DNA from: JAHFOW01 sp046350595
Lineage (GTDB): Bacteria > Planctomycetota > Brocadiia > Brocadiales > Brocadiaceae
DNA length: 63,970 nt
Direction of reading: 5' to 3'
Assembly: GCA_046350595.1 (NCBI GenBank)
Contig: JAXMAC010000006.1
Coordinates: 1 to 63,970, forward strand
The translations under genes were made by a program, and so were the position numbers. The notes below the pieces were generated by a model, which worked only from the letters and a program-made list of their open reading frames with translations, did no database searches and was not told the DNA's origin. Position 1 is the first letter of the stretch, and each line of letters starts with the position of its first letter. Below, piece after piece: positions 19,100 through 28,058 of the stretch.

Positions 19100-20032
19100 T
19101 TACTTCCCAAATAAAATTATAGAGAGTATCGATGATGCATAGGATAGCTTAATTTTTCTTTCTTTCAAATTCATTCTAAATAAATTTTTTACGTAAAACA
19201 AAAAATAATATATAAAATCAATTGTCTTCAAAATAAGACAATGAACATTACTATAATTTTTTTTAAAAAAGAAATATTTAGATTTATACAAATGTTTGAT
19301 AACTGCGCCAAAATAGTGTTTTTCTACTGTCTGACTTGTAGAACTTTTACCTCCATAATGAATAATACTAGCGGATGGACAAAATAGTATTTTCCATCCA
19401 GCTTTTTTTAATTGATAACAAATATCAGTTTCTTCAGAATACATAAAATAATTTTCATCAAGATTGCCTACCTTTTCCAACGCTTCTCTCCTGAGTATTA
19501 AAGAACAGCCAGTAATCCAATCAACCTCTTTTGTCTCATTGTAGCTCCAGTATGTCATAAACTCTTTTCCAAACAACCGTACATCAGGATACCTTCGGTT
19601 GAGACCGGTGTGTTCAATTAATCTCATAAAAATCGTCGGAAAATGATGACAATTAGGCTGGAGAGACATATCTGGATTAAGAATTTTCGGTCCCCCCCCA
19701 CCCCCCTCCGGGTGTTCATCCATAAATTGAACCAGCTTGTCAATTGCTTTATCAAGAACAAGTGTATCTGGATTCAACATGAAAACATACCTGCCGTTTG
19801 ATATTTGAAATGCCTGATTGTTCGCTCTTACAAAACCTACGTTGCTCTGATTTTGAATCAGTATAATATCGGCATGTTCGGCCTGTAACCTCTTAATAGA
19901 ATCATCCTGAGAAGCATTATCGACAACAATAATCTCATATTTACAGGTTGTTTCCTTTTTTACTGAGGCAATACATGCACATAGAAGGTCAGAAACATTA
20001 TAACTTACGACAACAATTGAGACATCCATCAT
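19100..20032 (-). CDS. GT2-family glycosyltransferase (rhamnosyltransferase-like)
   Basis: 310 residues. DVSIVVVSYNVSDLLCACIASV starts a GT-A fold. FMLNPDTLVLDKA holds the DxD-type metal motif region, and GCSLILRREALEKVGNLDENYFMYSEETDICYQLKKAGW is the GT2 acceptor/base block. A G-rich tract (19692-19707, read on the minus strand as six G, T, eight G) codes for five consecutive glycines where relatives have a mixed GxxG turn. Its ATG overlaps the stop of the polymerase gene (ATGA). Confidence 0.87.
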   Translation of the reverse strand: MMDVSIVVVSYNVSDLLCACIASVKKETTCKYEIIVVDNASQDDSIKRLQAEHADIILIQNQSNVGFVRANNQAFQISNGRYVFMLNPDTLVLDKAIDKLVQFMDEHPEGGGGGPKILNPDMSLQPNCHHFPTIFMRLIEHTGLNRRYPDVRLFGKEFMTYWSYNETKEVDWITGCSLILRREALEKVGNLDENYFMYSEETDICYQLKKAGWKILFCPSASIIHYGGKSSTSQTVEKHYFGAVIKHLYKSKYFFFKKNYSNVHCLILKTIDFIYYFLFYVKNLFRMNLKERKIKLSYASSILSIILFGK

Positions 20033-21369
20033 GCATTTACCGTTAATATTTTACGATCGAGGGTTTCTTTACACACGATACTTAAAAATCCTAGAAACAT
20101 TCCAAACAAAAAAATCGTATCAGATCTGAGAAAGTAATCGATTGTTGATATAGTCGTACATGCCAGCAAAATATAACCGGTAATATCTATATGTTGATAC
20201 TGCTGGAGGATATTCTTGATAAACCGTATGAGACCGAAAATAAACCATACAACACCAATAATTCCGCTACTATAAATTAAATGTATGATTCCAATATCAG
20301 AAAAGTGGATGCCTCTCGCCTCTAATCGGGCTTCGGGATTCTTTTTCCAATCATAATTCCAGCAACCATAGCCAAAGAAAGGAGACTTTTTAAATTGACT
20401 AAAGTAATAATTATATGCATGAAGCCGTGCCGAATAACTTCCATGCGTGTCTTGCAAATCTTCTTTCGTCGCTTTTATTAATTTAGTTTCACCAGCAGCA
20501 TAGAGTTGAAGCGTAATAATTGCGAAGATTACAATCCCGAACATAGTAGATAATACGGTGCTTATTGAAAATCTCCTGTAAATTAAATAGAGGGTAAGTA
20601 CCGTTGCAAAAATTCCTACCAGTAACATCCTCGTTTTAATAATAAACATAACATGCATAAAAAATTCAATAAAAAGAAATAAATACCATTTATTTTGACT
20701 CTTAAGATACCTGGCAAAAGAAACAACACTGGCAGTTGTGATAAGAACAGCCCCCTCTTTAATGCGAAGCCCCCTTACCTGTGTTGCATACATCTCCAAT
20801 TGTTCTTCATCCAAGTGAATAAAATGAAACTTATGGTATACAATATATTGAATGATAACGACCACAGAAACCATAAGCCCCATAGATAAAAAATACTTAA
20901 TGAATTTATCGATATCGACTTTTTGGTTGACAATGAGGAAATAACTTAAAAAAAGCATACTGGTTTTTACATCTTTAATTCCCAGTATAAAAGGCTGTCC
21001 CCACCAGGAAGCAACAAATATCCCCAAAATGACAATACCGAAAAACATAAGTGCCCATCCGCCAAATTTCCCCAGTTTAAAATCACCCCGTAAAAAAATA
21101 TCCAGCATAAAGATGAAAAGAATGGGTATGATGAGTAATTTATAGTTGTAATATTGACCAATACTCGGAAATAAATGAAATGTCTCAAAGTTGATGAAAA
21201 TCAATATACAAAGGAAGATTTCCAGGTTACGATAACAAAAATTCCTCAGGAGAAATATTATACAAAAGAGAAAAGGAACAAATAAAAGCTTATAAGCTCC
21301 CGAAGTTATTAATACCCCACAGAGAAGGGCAATAAAAAATGCGAATATAGTTTGAGTTATTTTCCCCAT
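20029..21369 (-). CDS. Wzy/WaaL-type O-antigen polymerase or ligase
   Basis: 446 residues with about 11 hydrophobic segments, a large loop in the second half and the Wzy_C-type segment around KKSPFFGYGCWNYDW followed by HFSDIGIIHLIYSSGIIG. It should polymerise lipid-linked repeat units in the periplasm. Polymerase and ligase cannot be told apart by sequence alone; the presence of Wzx, Wza and Wzc-like partners favours a Wzy role. Confidence 0.78.
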   Translation of the reverse strand: MGKITQTIFAFFIALLCGVLITSGAYKLLFVPFLFCIIFLLRNFCYRNLEIFLCILIFINFETFHLFPSIGQYYNYKLLIIPILFIFMLDIFLRGDFKLGKFGGWALMFFGIVILGIFVASWWGQPFILGIKDVKTSMLFLSYFLIVNQKVDIDKFIKYFLSMGLMVSVVVIIQYIVYHKFHFIHLDEEQLEMYATQVRGLRIKEGAVLITTASVVSFARYLKSQNKWYLFLFIEFFMHVMFIIKTRMLLVGIFATVLTLYLIYRRFSISTVLSTMFGIVIFAIITLQLYAAGETKLIKATKEDLQDTHGSYSARLHAYNYYFSQFKKSPFFGYGCWNYDWKKNPEARLEARGIHFSDIGIIHLIYSSGIIGVVWFIFGLIRFIKNILQQYQHIDITGYILLACTTISTIDYFLRSDTIFLFGMFLGFLSIVCKETLDRKILTVNA

Positions 21370-21409
21370 ATCTTACTATTATTTACATTAACCCATGAAA
21401 ATCATATAC

Positions 21410-22459
21410 TTAAGAAACACGTTCAGCAAATTCCCTTGAATTTATCCACGGTTTATGAAAGGCATCAGGTTTATTATCCCATCGTGTACAATTCGGGCAG
21501 AGTGCTTCTATTCCCTTCTCAAAATAATCCTTTCTTAGTTTCGCCATGCCCTTGCTGTTCCATATAGATGCTATATCTTTTTCCTTCAAACTACCTGTTA
21601 TATAACGCTCAAGAGCACAAGACCTGACAGAACCATCCCAATTAATCGACATTCTCCTGAATATATCCTTACAATCAAATTTACGTATATCAAGACACGG
21701 GGAAATAAATTGTATGTTGAATTTATCTGCCAGCACCTTGGCCTTTTGAAATGCTCTTTGGGAATTCTCCACATCAAGCCACAGACTCTCACTTTCAATC
21801 TCCGGACCCTGGACAACCATGTTGGGAAATGCCATATGTTCAACACCAATATCACGCGCCAATATAACTAATGCCTCCAACTCATGCATCATACTTTTCA
21901 TGGCGACTACATTGAAGGATATTATTGGCTTTTTTTTGTTTGTTTTCTTTTTATATTCGGTTATTTTTTTTATATTATCTACCACCTGTCCAAAGGCGTC
22001 TATTCCACGAATTTTCTTGTACGTCTCTTGCGTCGCCCCACCGATTGATACACAAATCATGTCCATTCCTTCATCCACAAGTCCCCGGCCATTTTCCTTT
22101 GTCATCAGTATGCCGTTGGTAAAGAAATACACATATGGATTGAACCTTTTAATCTCCCGTAACATCGACAGATAATCCGGGTGCAAAAGCGCTTCACCGA
22201 ATCCTCCAAATGCAATTCGTTTTGCGTATTTAAAAAAAGGCTTTACCTTCAAGAAAATATCCCAACTTAAAAAACCCTGTGCATTTTTTGCATCCTTACG
22301 ACTGAAGTTTCGGTTACACATCATACAATTTGAATTACATTGCATGGTAGCTTCCAGCGATAACTCAATAGGCCTTGATAGTAAATGGGTCCTCTTAAGT
22401 TTTATTTCTAGTACGTTGAGTAATTCGTTAGTAAACGATCTAAAGTTTATGTATTGCAT
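21410..22459 (-). CDS. Radical SAM protein with SPASM-type C-terminus
   Basis: 349 residues. LEATMQCNSNCMMCNRNFS contains the CxxxCxxC [4Fe-4S] site that binds SAM. GGFGEALLHPD is the GGE-like motif, and a Cys-rich C-terminus (CLDIRKFDCKDIF, SCALERY, ALCPNCTRW) matches a SPASM/twitch auxiliary cluster. It should carry out a radical modification. Its place among sulfotransferase and glycosyltransferase genes suggests action on a sugar or a lipid-linked intermediate, but peptide substrates are also known for this family. Confidence 0.82.
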   Translation of the reverse strand: MQYINFRSFTNELLNVLEIKLKRTHLLSRPIELSLEATMQCNSNCMMCNRNFSRKDAKNAQGFLSWDIFLKVKPFFKYAKRIAFGGFGEALLHPDYLSMLREIKRFNPYVYFFTNGILMTKENGRGLVDEGMDMICVSIGGATQETYKKIRGIDAFGQVVDNIKKITEYKKKTNKKKPIISFNVVAMKSMMHELEALVILARDIGVEHMAFPNMVVQGPEIESESLWLDVENSQRAFQKAKVLADKFNIQFISPCLDIRKFDCKDIFRRMSINWDGSVRSCALERYITGSLKEKDIASIWNSKGMAKLRKDYFEKGIEALCPNCTRWDNKPDAFHKPWINSREFAERVS

Positions 22460-22522
22460 GTATTTCTTTCAAAAAGCCTAAATAAAAACCTTACCGATAA
22501 AAGTTATGAGCTCATGAACATT

Positions 22523-23452
22523 CTACCAATCTTCCTCTGAGTAAAAATTATATGCAACCTCTCCAACTTTTTTTCGTATCCGGGCAACTTCTTTCTCGGA
22601 TAATCTCTTTTTCCATATTTTTACGGCTGTTTTACTATCACGTTTGAGAGAAAATACAACATCGCGTGATGCCTCTGCGGGATTAGAAGGGTCTGAATAT
22701 TTTAAAATATTTTTCTCCATCGTTCTTGTAAACGGGATATTCAGTCTGTTACTCATGGTACGAAACTCATCCACGGGGTTCATTGAAACGTCTTCCAGCC
22801 TTCTGAAAATCCAATTTGGATATTTGTTTTTATAAAGAGCAATTACATGATGAAGACATTTCCAGAGAAGCGCTCCCTCTGTAATTATGTCTGTGTGCTT
22901 TTCACGAAGTTCCTCCTCAAATGGGTATAAATAACGTTCCATTAACTTTTTTTGCTCTAAAAAATTGTTAAAATTGAACCGCCAGTTCACCCTTTGTAAA
23001 CTCTGCACAAATGCGCAAGGATGACGAATAAGAACTACAATATCCATCGCAAATTCCTTCGCCAACCACTCTGCTGAAAACAAGGCTATCGGATCTTTTA
23101 ATAAAGCCCTTTTATGATATCCTATACCTGTTAAGAACTTTGATGCAAGTTTTAGTCTGCCACGTACTCCACTCAGATCACTCCTGCCATCGGGGGTATT
23201 CATTCCAATATAATATTTCAAACCATAATTAACACGAAAAACATTTTCTAAAGTGTCCCGAAATTTATGTTCATTCTCTTCATCAATATAGGTAAACCAA
23301 TACTTAAAAATATCTCTTTTATGTAAAACACCATGATCGACATTGAAAACTTCCGGCACATATATCACCGGTGGAGAAATAGCAAGCATGGCACCAACCC
23401 ATGTTGTTCCAGAACGATGTGAACCAGTTACCAATATTGGATTTACATTCAT
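22523..23452 (-). CDS. Sulfotransferase family protein
   Basis: 309 residues. NPILVTGSHRSGTTWVGAML has the PAPS 5'-phosphosulfate loop (SHRSGTTW), and MDIVVLIRHPCAFVQSLQRVNW has the 3'-phosphate block (RHPxxxxxS). LLKDPIALFSAEWLA and RRLEDVSMNPVDEF fit the Sulfotransfer_3/Stf0-like group. It differs clearly from the sulfotransferase at 12460, so the locus carries two kinds of sulfate transfer. Confidence 0.85.
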   Translation of the reverse strand: MNVNPILVTGSHRSGTTWVGAMLAISPPVIYVPEVFNVDHGVLHKRDIFKYWFTYIDEENEHKFRDTLENVFRVNYGLKYYIGMNTPDGRSDLSGVRGRLKLASKFLTGIGYHKRALLKDPIALFSAEWLAKEFAMDIVVLIRHPCAFVQSLQRVNWRFNFNNFLEQKKLMERYLYPFEEELREKHTDIITEGALLWKCLHHVIALYKNKYPNWIFRRLEDVSMNPVDEFRTMSNRLNIPFTRTMEKNILKYSDPSNPAEASRDVVFSLKRDSKTAVKIWKKRLSEKEVARIRKKVGEVAYNFYSEEDW

Positions 23453-23467
23453 TATAAAATATTTAAC

Positions 23468-24331
23468 TTAACAAAGACGCTTAAATCCTGTGATAAATCT
23501 TTCCAGGCAATATTCCCAATCAGGAATAGAAATATTTAAATCTTTTGAAATTTTACCATTTGAAATAGCAGAAAATAAAGGTCTTTGAGTTTTAATATTA
23601 AGGGTACTCAGTGGAACGGGAATGATAAGGTTCTTTAAACCAATCTTTTTTATAAAATACTTCGCTAATTCATATCGGGAACAATACCCACTGCTCGCCG
23701 CATGATATAAACCTCGGAGTTGTTTTTCCAAACTTAAAAGAGTTATTTTAACAATGTCTTCTGTAAAAGTAGGAATAGATACTTCATCAGCAGAAATTTT
23801 TAGTACTCTGTTCTGTTGTGCCCATTGCACAAGTTTGTAAAGAAAATTTTGCTTACCACTCCCTATAACCCAGCTTACCCTCAAGATAAGAAAATTAACC
23901 AGGTGCTTTTTAATTGCTTCTTCACCGTGTAATTTAGTTTTCCCATAAACATTGAGTGGTTGCGGGACATCATCTTCACCATAAAAGTCTAATTTCTTTC
24001 CATCAAACACGTAATCTGTGCTATAGTGCACCATAAATATATTTTGTTTTTTACAGATAATAGCTAAATTCTCTACTCCTGAGCCATTTACGCTGAAAGC
24101 GCTCCTTGAATCTTCTTCGGCCTTATCAACAAAATTGTATGCAGCACAGTTAATAAGCACATCCGGCTTTATCTTTTGTATAGTTTCTTCGGCTTTATCG
24201 CAATCTGTTATATCTAATTCGTCTTTTGAAAGTGGGACAAATTTTATTCCTTTTTCAGTAAGAATATTTTTAAACTCGCTAGCCAGTTGTCCATTTGAAC
24301 CACTTATAAGAAAAAGTCTATTTTTTTTCAT
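23468..24331 (-). CDS. rmlD: dTDP-4-dehydrorhamnose reductase
   Basis: About 287 residues from MKKNRLFLISGSNGQLASEF. This ATG (24331) overlaps the end of rmlC; the frame is open further upstream but lies inside rmlC. GSNGQLASEF is the NADPH-binding loop, CAAYNFVDKAEED and YSTDYVFDGK are RmlD family blocks, and YGKTKLHGE holds the YxxxK catalytic pair. It reduces dTDP-4-keto-rhamnose to dTDP-L-rhamnose, using the product of rmlC next door. Confidence 0.93.
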   Translation of the reverse strand: MKKNRLFLISGSNGQLASEFKNILTEKGIKFVPLSKDELDITDCDKAEETIQKIKPDVLINCAAYNFVDKAEEDSRSAFSVNGSGVENLAIICKKQNIFMVHYSTDYVFDGKKLDFYGEDDVPQPLNVYGKTKLHGEEAIKKHLVNFLILRVSWVIGSGKQNFLYKLVQWAQQNRVLKISADEVSIPTFTEDIVKITLLSLEKQLRGLYHAASSGYCSRYELAKYFIKKIGLKNLIIPVPLSTLNIKTQRPLFSAISNGKISKDLNISIPDWEYCLERFITGFKRLC

Positions 24332-24881
24332 AAACAAAGTTGTTGTCTGCATACATCAATAGCGGCGATCGGATATCTTTTTCACTCACAATAGGATTTT
24401 TAATTGGCCATTGAATGTTTAATTCCGGATCATTCCACAGAATTCCTCGTTCATGTTCGGGTGAATAGACATTTGTGCAATGATATGTAATTTCAGCTTG
24501 ATCAGAAGTAACACAAAATCCATGAGCAAACCCTTCAGGAATATACAACATCTTCATATTTTCTGCAGATAGTGTTACACCTACCCATTTCCCATAATGT
24601 GGCGAACTATATCGTATATCAACCGCAATATCAAAAATTTCACCTGATATCACCCGTACTAATTTTCCTTGTGCCGAAGGATTTTTTTGATAATGAAGAC
24701 CCCTGAGTACATTTTTTTCGGATTTTGAGTAATTAATCTGGACAATTTGTTTTGTTATACCAGATTGAAAAAAATCGGCATATTTATAAATTTCCGCAAA
24801 GAATCCCCTTTTATCCGGAAATACCTTTGGTTCTATTAACAGTACATCTGGTATCTCTAATTTTTTAAAGGTAAAAGGCAT
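24318..24881 (-). CDS. rmlC: dTDP-4-dehydrorhamnose 3,5-epimerase
   Basis: 187 residues, the usual RmlC length. FPDKRGFFAEIY, VLRGLHYQKNPSAQGKLVRV (with the catalytic His), DIAVDIRYSSPHYGKWVGV, YIPEGFAHGFCV and ILWNDPELNIQWP appear in order. It epimerises the 4-keto sugar at C3 and C5. Overlaps the start of rmlD by 14 nt. It follows the co-polymerase gene at 24890 with an 8-nt gap. Confidence 0.95.
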   Translation of the reverse strand: MPFTFKKLEIPDVLLIEPKVFPDKRGFFAEIYKYADFFQSGITKQIVQINYSKSEKNVLRGLHYQKNPSAQGKLVRVISGEIFDIAVDIRYSSPHYGKWVGVTLSAENMKMLYIPEGFAHGFCVTSDQAEITYHCTNVYSPEHERGILWNDPELNIQWPIKNPIVSEKDIRSPLLMYADNNFVYEKK

Positions 24882-24889
24882 TCTTCGTC

Positions 24890-26578
24890 CTATATTCTCT
24901 CGTAGATTATCTTTGGAATTGGATAGGTACGGTTCTTCAAAATGATACCAACAAGGTTGATATTTTTTTGCCGTAAAGGCATCAACAATGACTTCATGAC
25001 GTGTTGTCTTGTTTTTCCTTCATTTACAACAAGAATAACACCATCCAAATAAGAACCCAAAATACAAACTTCTTTGAAACTCCTTAAGTTTGCATGGTCG
25101 ATAAAAATCAATTCATATTTCTCACGGGATGTCTTGATAATATCGGACATATAGAGATAATTTAAGAAAATATCCGTATTATGTGAAATTTTTCCTGCTG
25201 GTAAGACATCCAGGTTAGAATTTACGCTTTGAATTGCCTTTGTTAGGGCAACATTTCCTTTAAAAACATCAATAAGTCCAGGGCTGTCCTGAACATTAAA
25301 GAATTTATGTATTGTTGGTGTTCTCAAGTTTGCATCAATGATAAGTACCTTATGGCCTGCTTTACTAGAAAGGAAATTGCAGAGATTGACATTTACAGTA
25401 GTTGATCCCTCTAAGTTTGAAGAGGCAGTTATCATTACAGACCTTATATTTTTGTCTTTCATTAAAAGATATATCTGGTCGGAAAGATTGTAATATGACT
25501 GTACATAATCAGTTACTTTTTTTGTATCTTTTATCAATCTTTTATCTTTGAATCCCCTTTTAGGAATAGAGCCTATGAGTGGCAGACCCAAAATCAATTC
25601 TATATCCTGGGGTGATTTAAAAGAGTGGTCAATATATTCAAAAACAAAGGCAAGCATTACTCCAAAAAATAAGCTCATAAAGAGAGCAAAAAATATGACA
25701 ATTCGCTTGCTCGTTCCAGTTGGATAGAGCGGCACCTGTGCCTGCTCGATAATTTTGACACTTGCCGGACCAATTGCTTCCACATCAGAAAGCGGTTCAC
25801 CTGAGAGATTTTGAATCATTTTACTAATATTGTCTCTTAATTGCATTACAATAGGCTGCTTATCTCCATATTGTAACTGGAGTTCTGACATTTGCTGTTC
25901 GAGATCAAAGATAACATATGAGCGGCTAACGACATTTGCAATGATAGCAGAGGCAACAGGATTAAAATCGCTCACTTTTATCGTAAACAAATTTGTATCC
26001 ATTATTGGCTCAACCATCACCCTGCCTTTTAAATTCTCTACTGCCATTCTGAATTGATAGGTCTGATCATGTTCCTGTTTTGAATTTACCACTTCTGGCT
26101 GGGTGAGAGATATTTTATTCTGTTGAGTATTATCTGATTCATGGGTGTATGGATAATACTGAGACTTCTTTTCGGACGGTTCTTTTTTGTTTATATTCGA
26201 CATTTTCAGCCGTAAATCAATTAAACGTGCCTTCAATGCAGAACAATAATTCTTTTCATAGTCCCGGGGGCGTTCATTGAGTTTCAAAACCCTGACCGCC
26301 CGTTCAATTACAGGATTTGAGTTGACGATTTCACTCTGGGTAAGGGCTATCTCAGAGCGGCCAGCTCCACCGATTAAAACCTTATAGTATGGCGATGCAG
26401 TTTGCTTTTCTGCTGTAATCAGCATCTTCACTTGTGCTATATAAACAGGCGTTTTAAGTTCCAGCCCAACGATAGTACTAAGAGCTGTAATTATGAATAC
26501 CGTTATAATTACAGCTTTATGCCTGAATACAATTCGCAGATAATCTCTTAGCGTAGTCACACGATAGTTTGAGTTCAT
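24890..26578 (-). CDS. Wzz/Wzc-like polysaccharide co-polymerase with degenerate BY-kinase domain
   Basis: 562 residues. Residues 1-330 form a Wzz-type chain-length domain with membrane segments near 16-38 and 285-310. Residues about 375-562 resemble the CpsD/CapB tyrosine-autokinase domain: VLIIDANLRTPTIHKFF is the Walker A' block and LIFIDHANL the Walker B block. The Walker A loop reads NLEGSTTVNVNL, so the lysine of the usual EGKST is replaced by serine. The C-terminus has only two tyrosines (TYPIPKIIYERI) instead of a cluster. It probably keeps a structural role in chain-length control without kinase activity. Confidence 0.85.
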   Translation of the reverse strand: MNSNYRVTTLRDYLRIVFRHKAVIITVFIITALSTIVGLELKTPVYIAQVKMLITAEKQTASPYYKVLIGGAGRSEIALTQSEIVNSNPVIERAVRVLKLNERPRDYEKNYCSALKARLIDLRLKMSNINKKEPSEKKSQYYPYTHESDNTQQNKISLTQPEVVNSKQEHDQTYQFRMAVENLKGRVMVEPIMDTNLFTIKVSDFNPVASAIIANVVSRSYVIFDLEQQMSELQLQYGDKQPIVMQLRDNISKMIQNLSGEPLSDVEAIGPASVKIIEQAQVPLYPTGTSKRIVIFFALFMSLFFGVMLAFVFEYIDHSFKSPQDIELILGLPLIGSIPKRGFKDKRLIKDTKKVTDYVQSYYNLSDQIYLLMKDKNIRSVMITASSNLEGSTTVNVNLCNFLSSKAGHKVLIIDANLRTPTIHKFFNVQDSPGLIDVFKGNVALTKAIQSVNSNLDVLPAGKISHNTDIFLNYLYMSDIIKTSREKYELIFIDHANLRSFKEVCILGSYLDGVILVVNEGKTRQHVMKSLLMPLRQKNINLVGIILKNRTYPIPKIIYERI

Positions 26579-26979
26579 AGTTTCTTTCTAAAGAATACCT
26601 TCTGATATCCGTATAAAATCACAAGAAGCAACACGACTATCTTTCAGTTTAACCATACAGAACACACAAGGCATTAACTTCTTTATTTTTATAAGATATA
26701 TTTCGTAAAAAACCTTGATTTGCAACTTTTTAACAATTTAGTATTTACCGATTTGCAGACCCGAGGATATGGCAAATTTAAGGATAATAAAACCACATTA
26801 TACAACACAAATTTTAACTTATGCAAACACAAAATGTTTTTCAAATAGTAAATATTGTTAATTTTTTTAATTCAAAAATTTGTTATCTGTTTCTTGTTAC
26901 GGAGAGCAAATTTACACAAAATTATATTTAGATTATCTAGAAATACCTGTACGTTTTTCTAAAACAAAATGTGAATAAA
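26579..26979. other. Intergenic region upstream of the co-polymerase gene
   Basis: No gene. It holds a minus-strand promoter (26797-26836) and leaves an untranslated leader of about 210 nt before the ATG at 26578. An open frame on the plus strand here is the shadow of the neighbouring exporter gene. Apart from the promoter box shared with 30902-30940 I see no structured element. Confidence 0.55.
26797..26836 (-). promoter_or_regulatory. Promoter with conserved upstream box (EPS promoter A)
   Basis: On the minus strand the -35 is TTGCAT (26826-26821), with an 18-nt spacer and -10 TATAAT (26802-26797). The -35 sits inside the block CATTTTGTGTTTGCATAA (26836-26819), which recurs at 30940-30923 in front of the outer-membrane barrel gene in the same position relative to a second TATAAT. 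It should drive the co-polymerase gene and those beyond it. Confidence 0.7.
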
Positions 26980-27828
26980 TTAGAGAATACCCTCCATTAC
27001 CACAACAATATCTTGAGGTTCCAACCGAATATCTTTACCTACCTGTCCACTCACAGCACCTTTAATATCGACTTTAATGCTTTCGTACTCCGTCTTTCCG
27101 GGAACGGTTCTCAGAATTTTAACCTTATCAGGAGAACCATACTTAGAAAACCCTCCTGCAAGGGATATTGCCCTGAGAACTGTCATATTATCTTCAAGAA
27201 CAAACTTACCAGGCTTCGCTACTTCTCCATAAATAAAAAAATCCTTACTGCGCCCAACAACAATTATATCTTCCGCCTCTATAGGCATATCTCCGCCTAT
27301 TTTATTATTCTTCGTATTTATAAAATCCAGCGTGATTTCCTTATATTCATTTCTGTCCTTTTGCCTTCTTCTGAGTTTTACTGTGCCATAAAGACCATCT
27401 TGGGTAATCCCACCAGCAGCAGAAATTGCCTTTAACACCGTCATATCGTCTTCAAGCACAAATTTTCCGGGATTCTTCACCTCTCCATAGACAAAATACT
27501 TCATACTCCTGGAACTTGATAATGTTACTGTTACCACAGGATACTTTATGTAGCCACTTGCAAGTCTTTTTGTTAGTTCCCTTTCTATTTCAGAAAGTGT
27601 CATACCTTTTACAATAATAGTACCGACATAAGGGAACGATATTGAACCATCAGAAGCCACGGGAACTACAGTCCTCAGGTTCTCATAGCCCTGTACACTT
27701 ATATTGAGTACATCACTGACATTGACGGTATATTGTTGTTCTAGAGGCTCAACAGCAGAAACATGTTTTAATGAAACAAACACCACACCTAATATAACGA
27801 GATTTATAATAAAATTCCTTATCATCAA
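26980..27828 (-). CDS. Wza-like polysaccharide export protein with two SLBB domains
   Basis: 282 residues. It has an N-terminal signal peptide ending near HVSA, then a Poly_export domain (YTVNVSDVLNISVQGYENL...DGSISFPYVGTI) and two SLBB repeats, each opening with FxxYGEVxxPGKFVLED (about residues 130 and 215). No lipobox cysteine follows the signal, so it is shorter and simpler than E. coli Wza. It should form the periplasmic or outer-membrane export channel for the polymer. Preceded by an attenuator-like leader. Confidence 0.88.
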   Translation of the reverse strand: MMIRNFIINLVILGVVFVSLKHVSAVEPLEQQYTVNVSDVLNISVQGYENLRTVVPVASDGSISFPYVGTIIVKGMTLSEIERELTKRLASGYIKYPVVTVTLSSSRSMKYFVYGEVKNPGKFVLEDDMTVLKAISAAGGITQDGLYGTVKLRRRQKDRNEYKEITLDFINTKNNKIGGDMPIEAEDIIVVGRSKDFFIYGEVAKPGKFVLEDNMTVLRAISLAGGFSKYGSPDKVKILRTVPGKTEYESIKVDIKGAVSGQVGKDIRLEPQDIVVVMEGIL

Positions 27829-27845
27829 TACAACCTCTTTTTAAA

Positions 27846-27935
27846 AAAACACAAAAAAAACGGCCAAGGCGCCTGGCCCCTCTATAAAACAAAACATTTC
27901 CATATAAAAACTATCCAGAACAGGCGCTTTTTATT
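27846..27935 (-). promoter_or_regulatory. Attenuator-like leader of the export gene
   Basis: Downstream of the promoter the minus strand has GCGCCTG (27927-27921). Later comes a hairpin GGCCAGGCGCCTTGGCC (27878-27862) followed by a run of nine T (27860-27852), an intrinsic terminator placed before the export-gene ATG at 27828. The first GCGCCTG is a perfect complement of the CAGGCGC inside the terminator hairpin, so two mutually exclusive folds are possible. The trigger is unknown; no known aptamer was recognised. Confidence 0.6.
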
Positions 27936-27961
27936 GTATACTATGGAGAAAAGAAAGGCAA
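27933..27961 (-). promoter_or_regulatory. Promoter for the export-gene leader
   Basis: The minus strand reads TTGCCT (27961-27956), a 17-nt spacer, then TACAAT (27938-27933). Transcription would start near 27927, just at the GCGCCTG arm of the attenuator-like leader. It lacks the box shared by the two other promoters of the locus. Confidence 0.55.
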
Positions 27962-28058
27962 TATTACAGGGAAGGAATACAAAGAATTGAAATTTTTATT
28001 ATAATAAGTTTATCCATATTTTATCAATTCATCAATTTTAATCTGTTTTTTTCTAATA

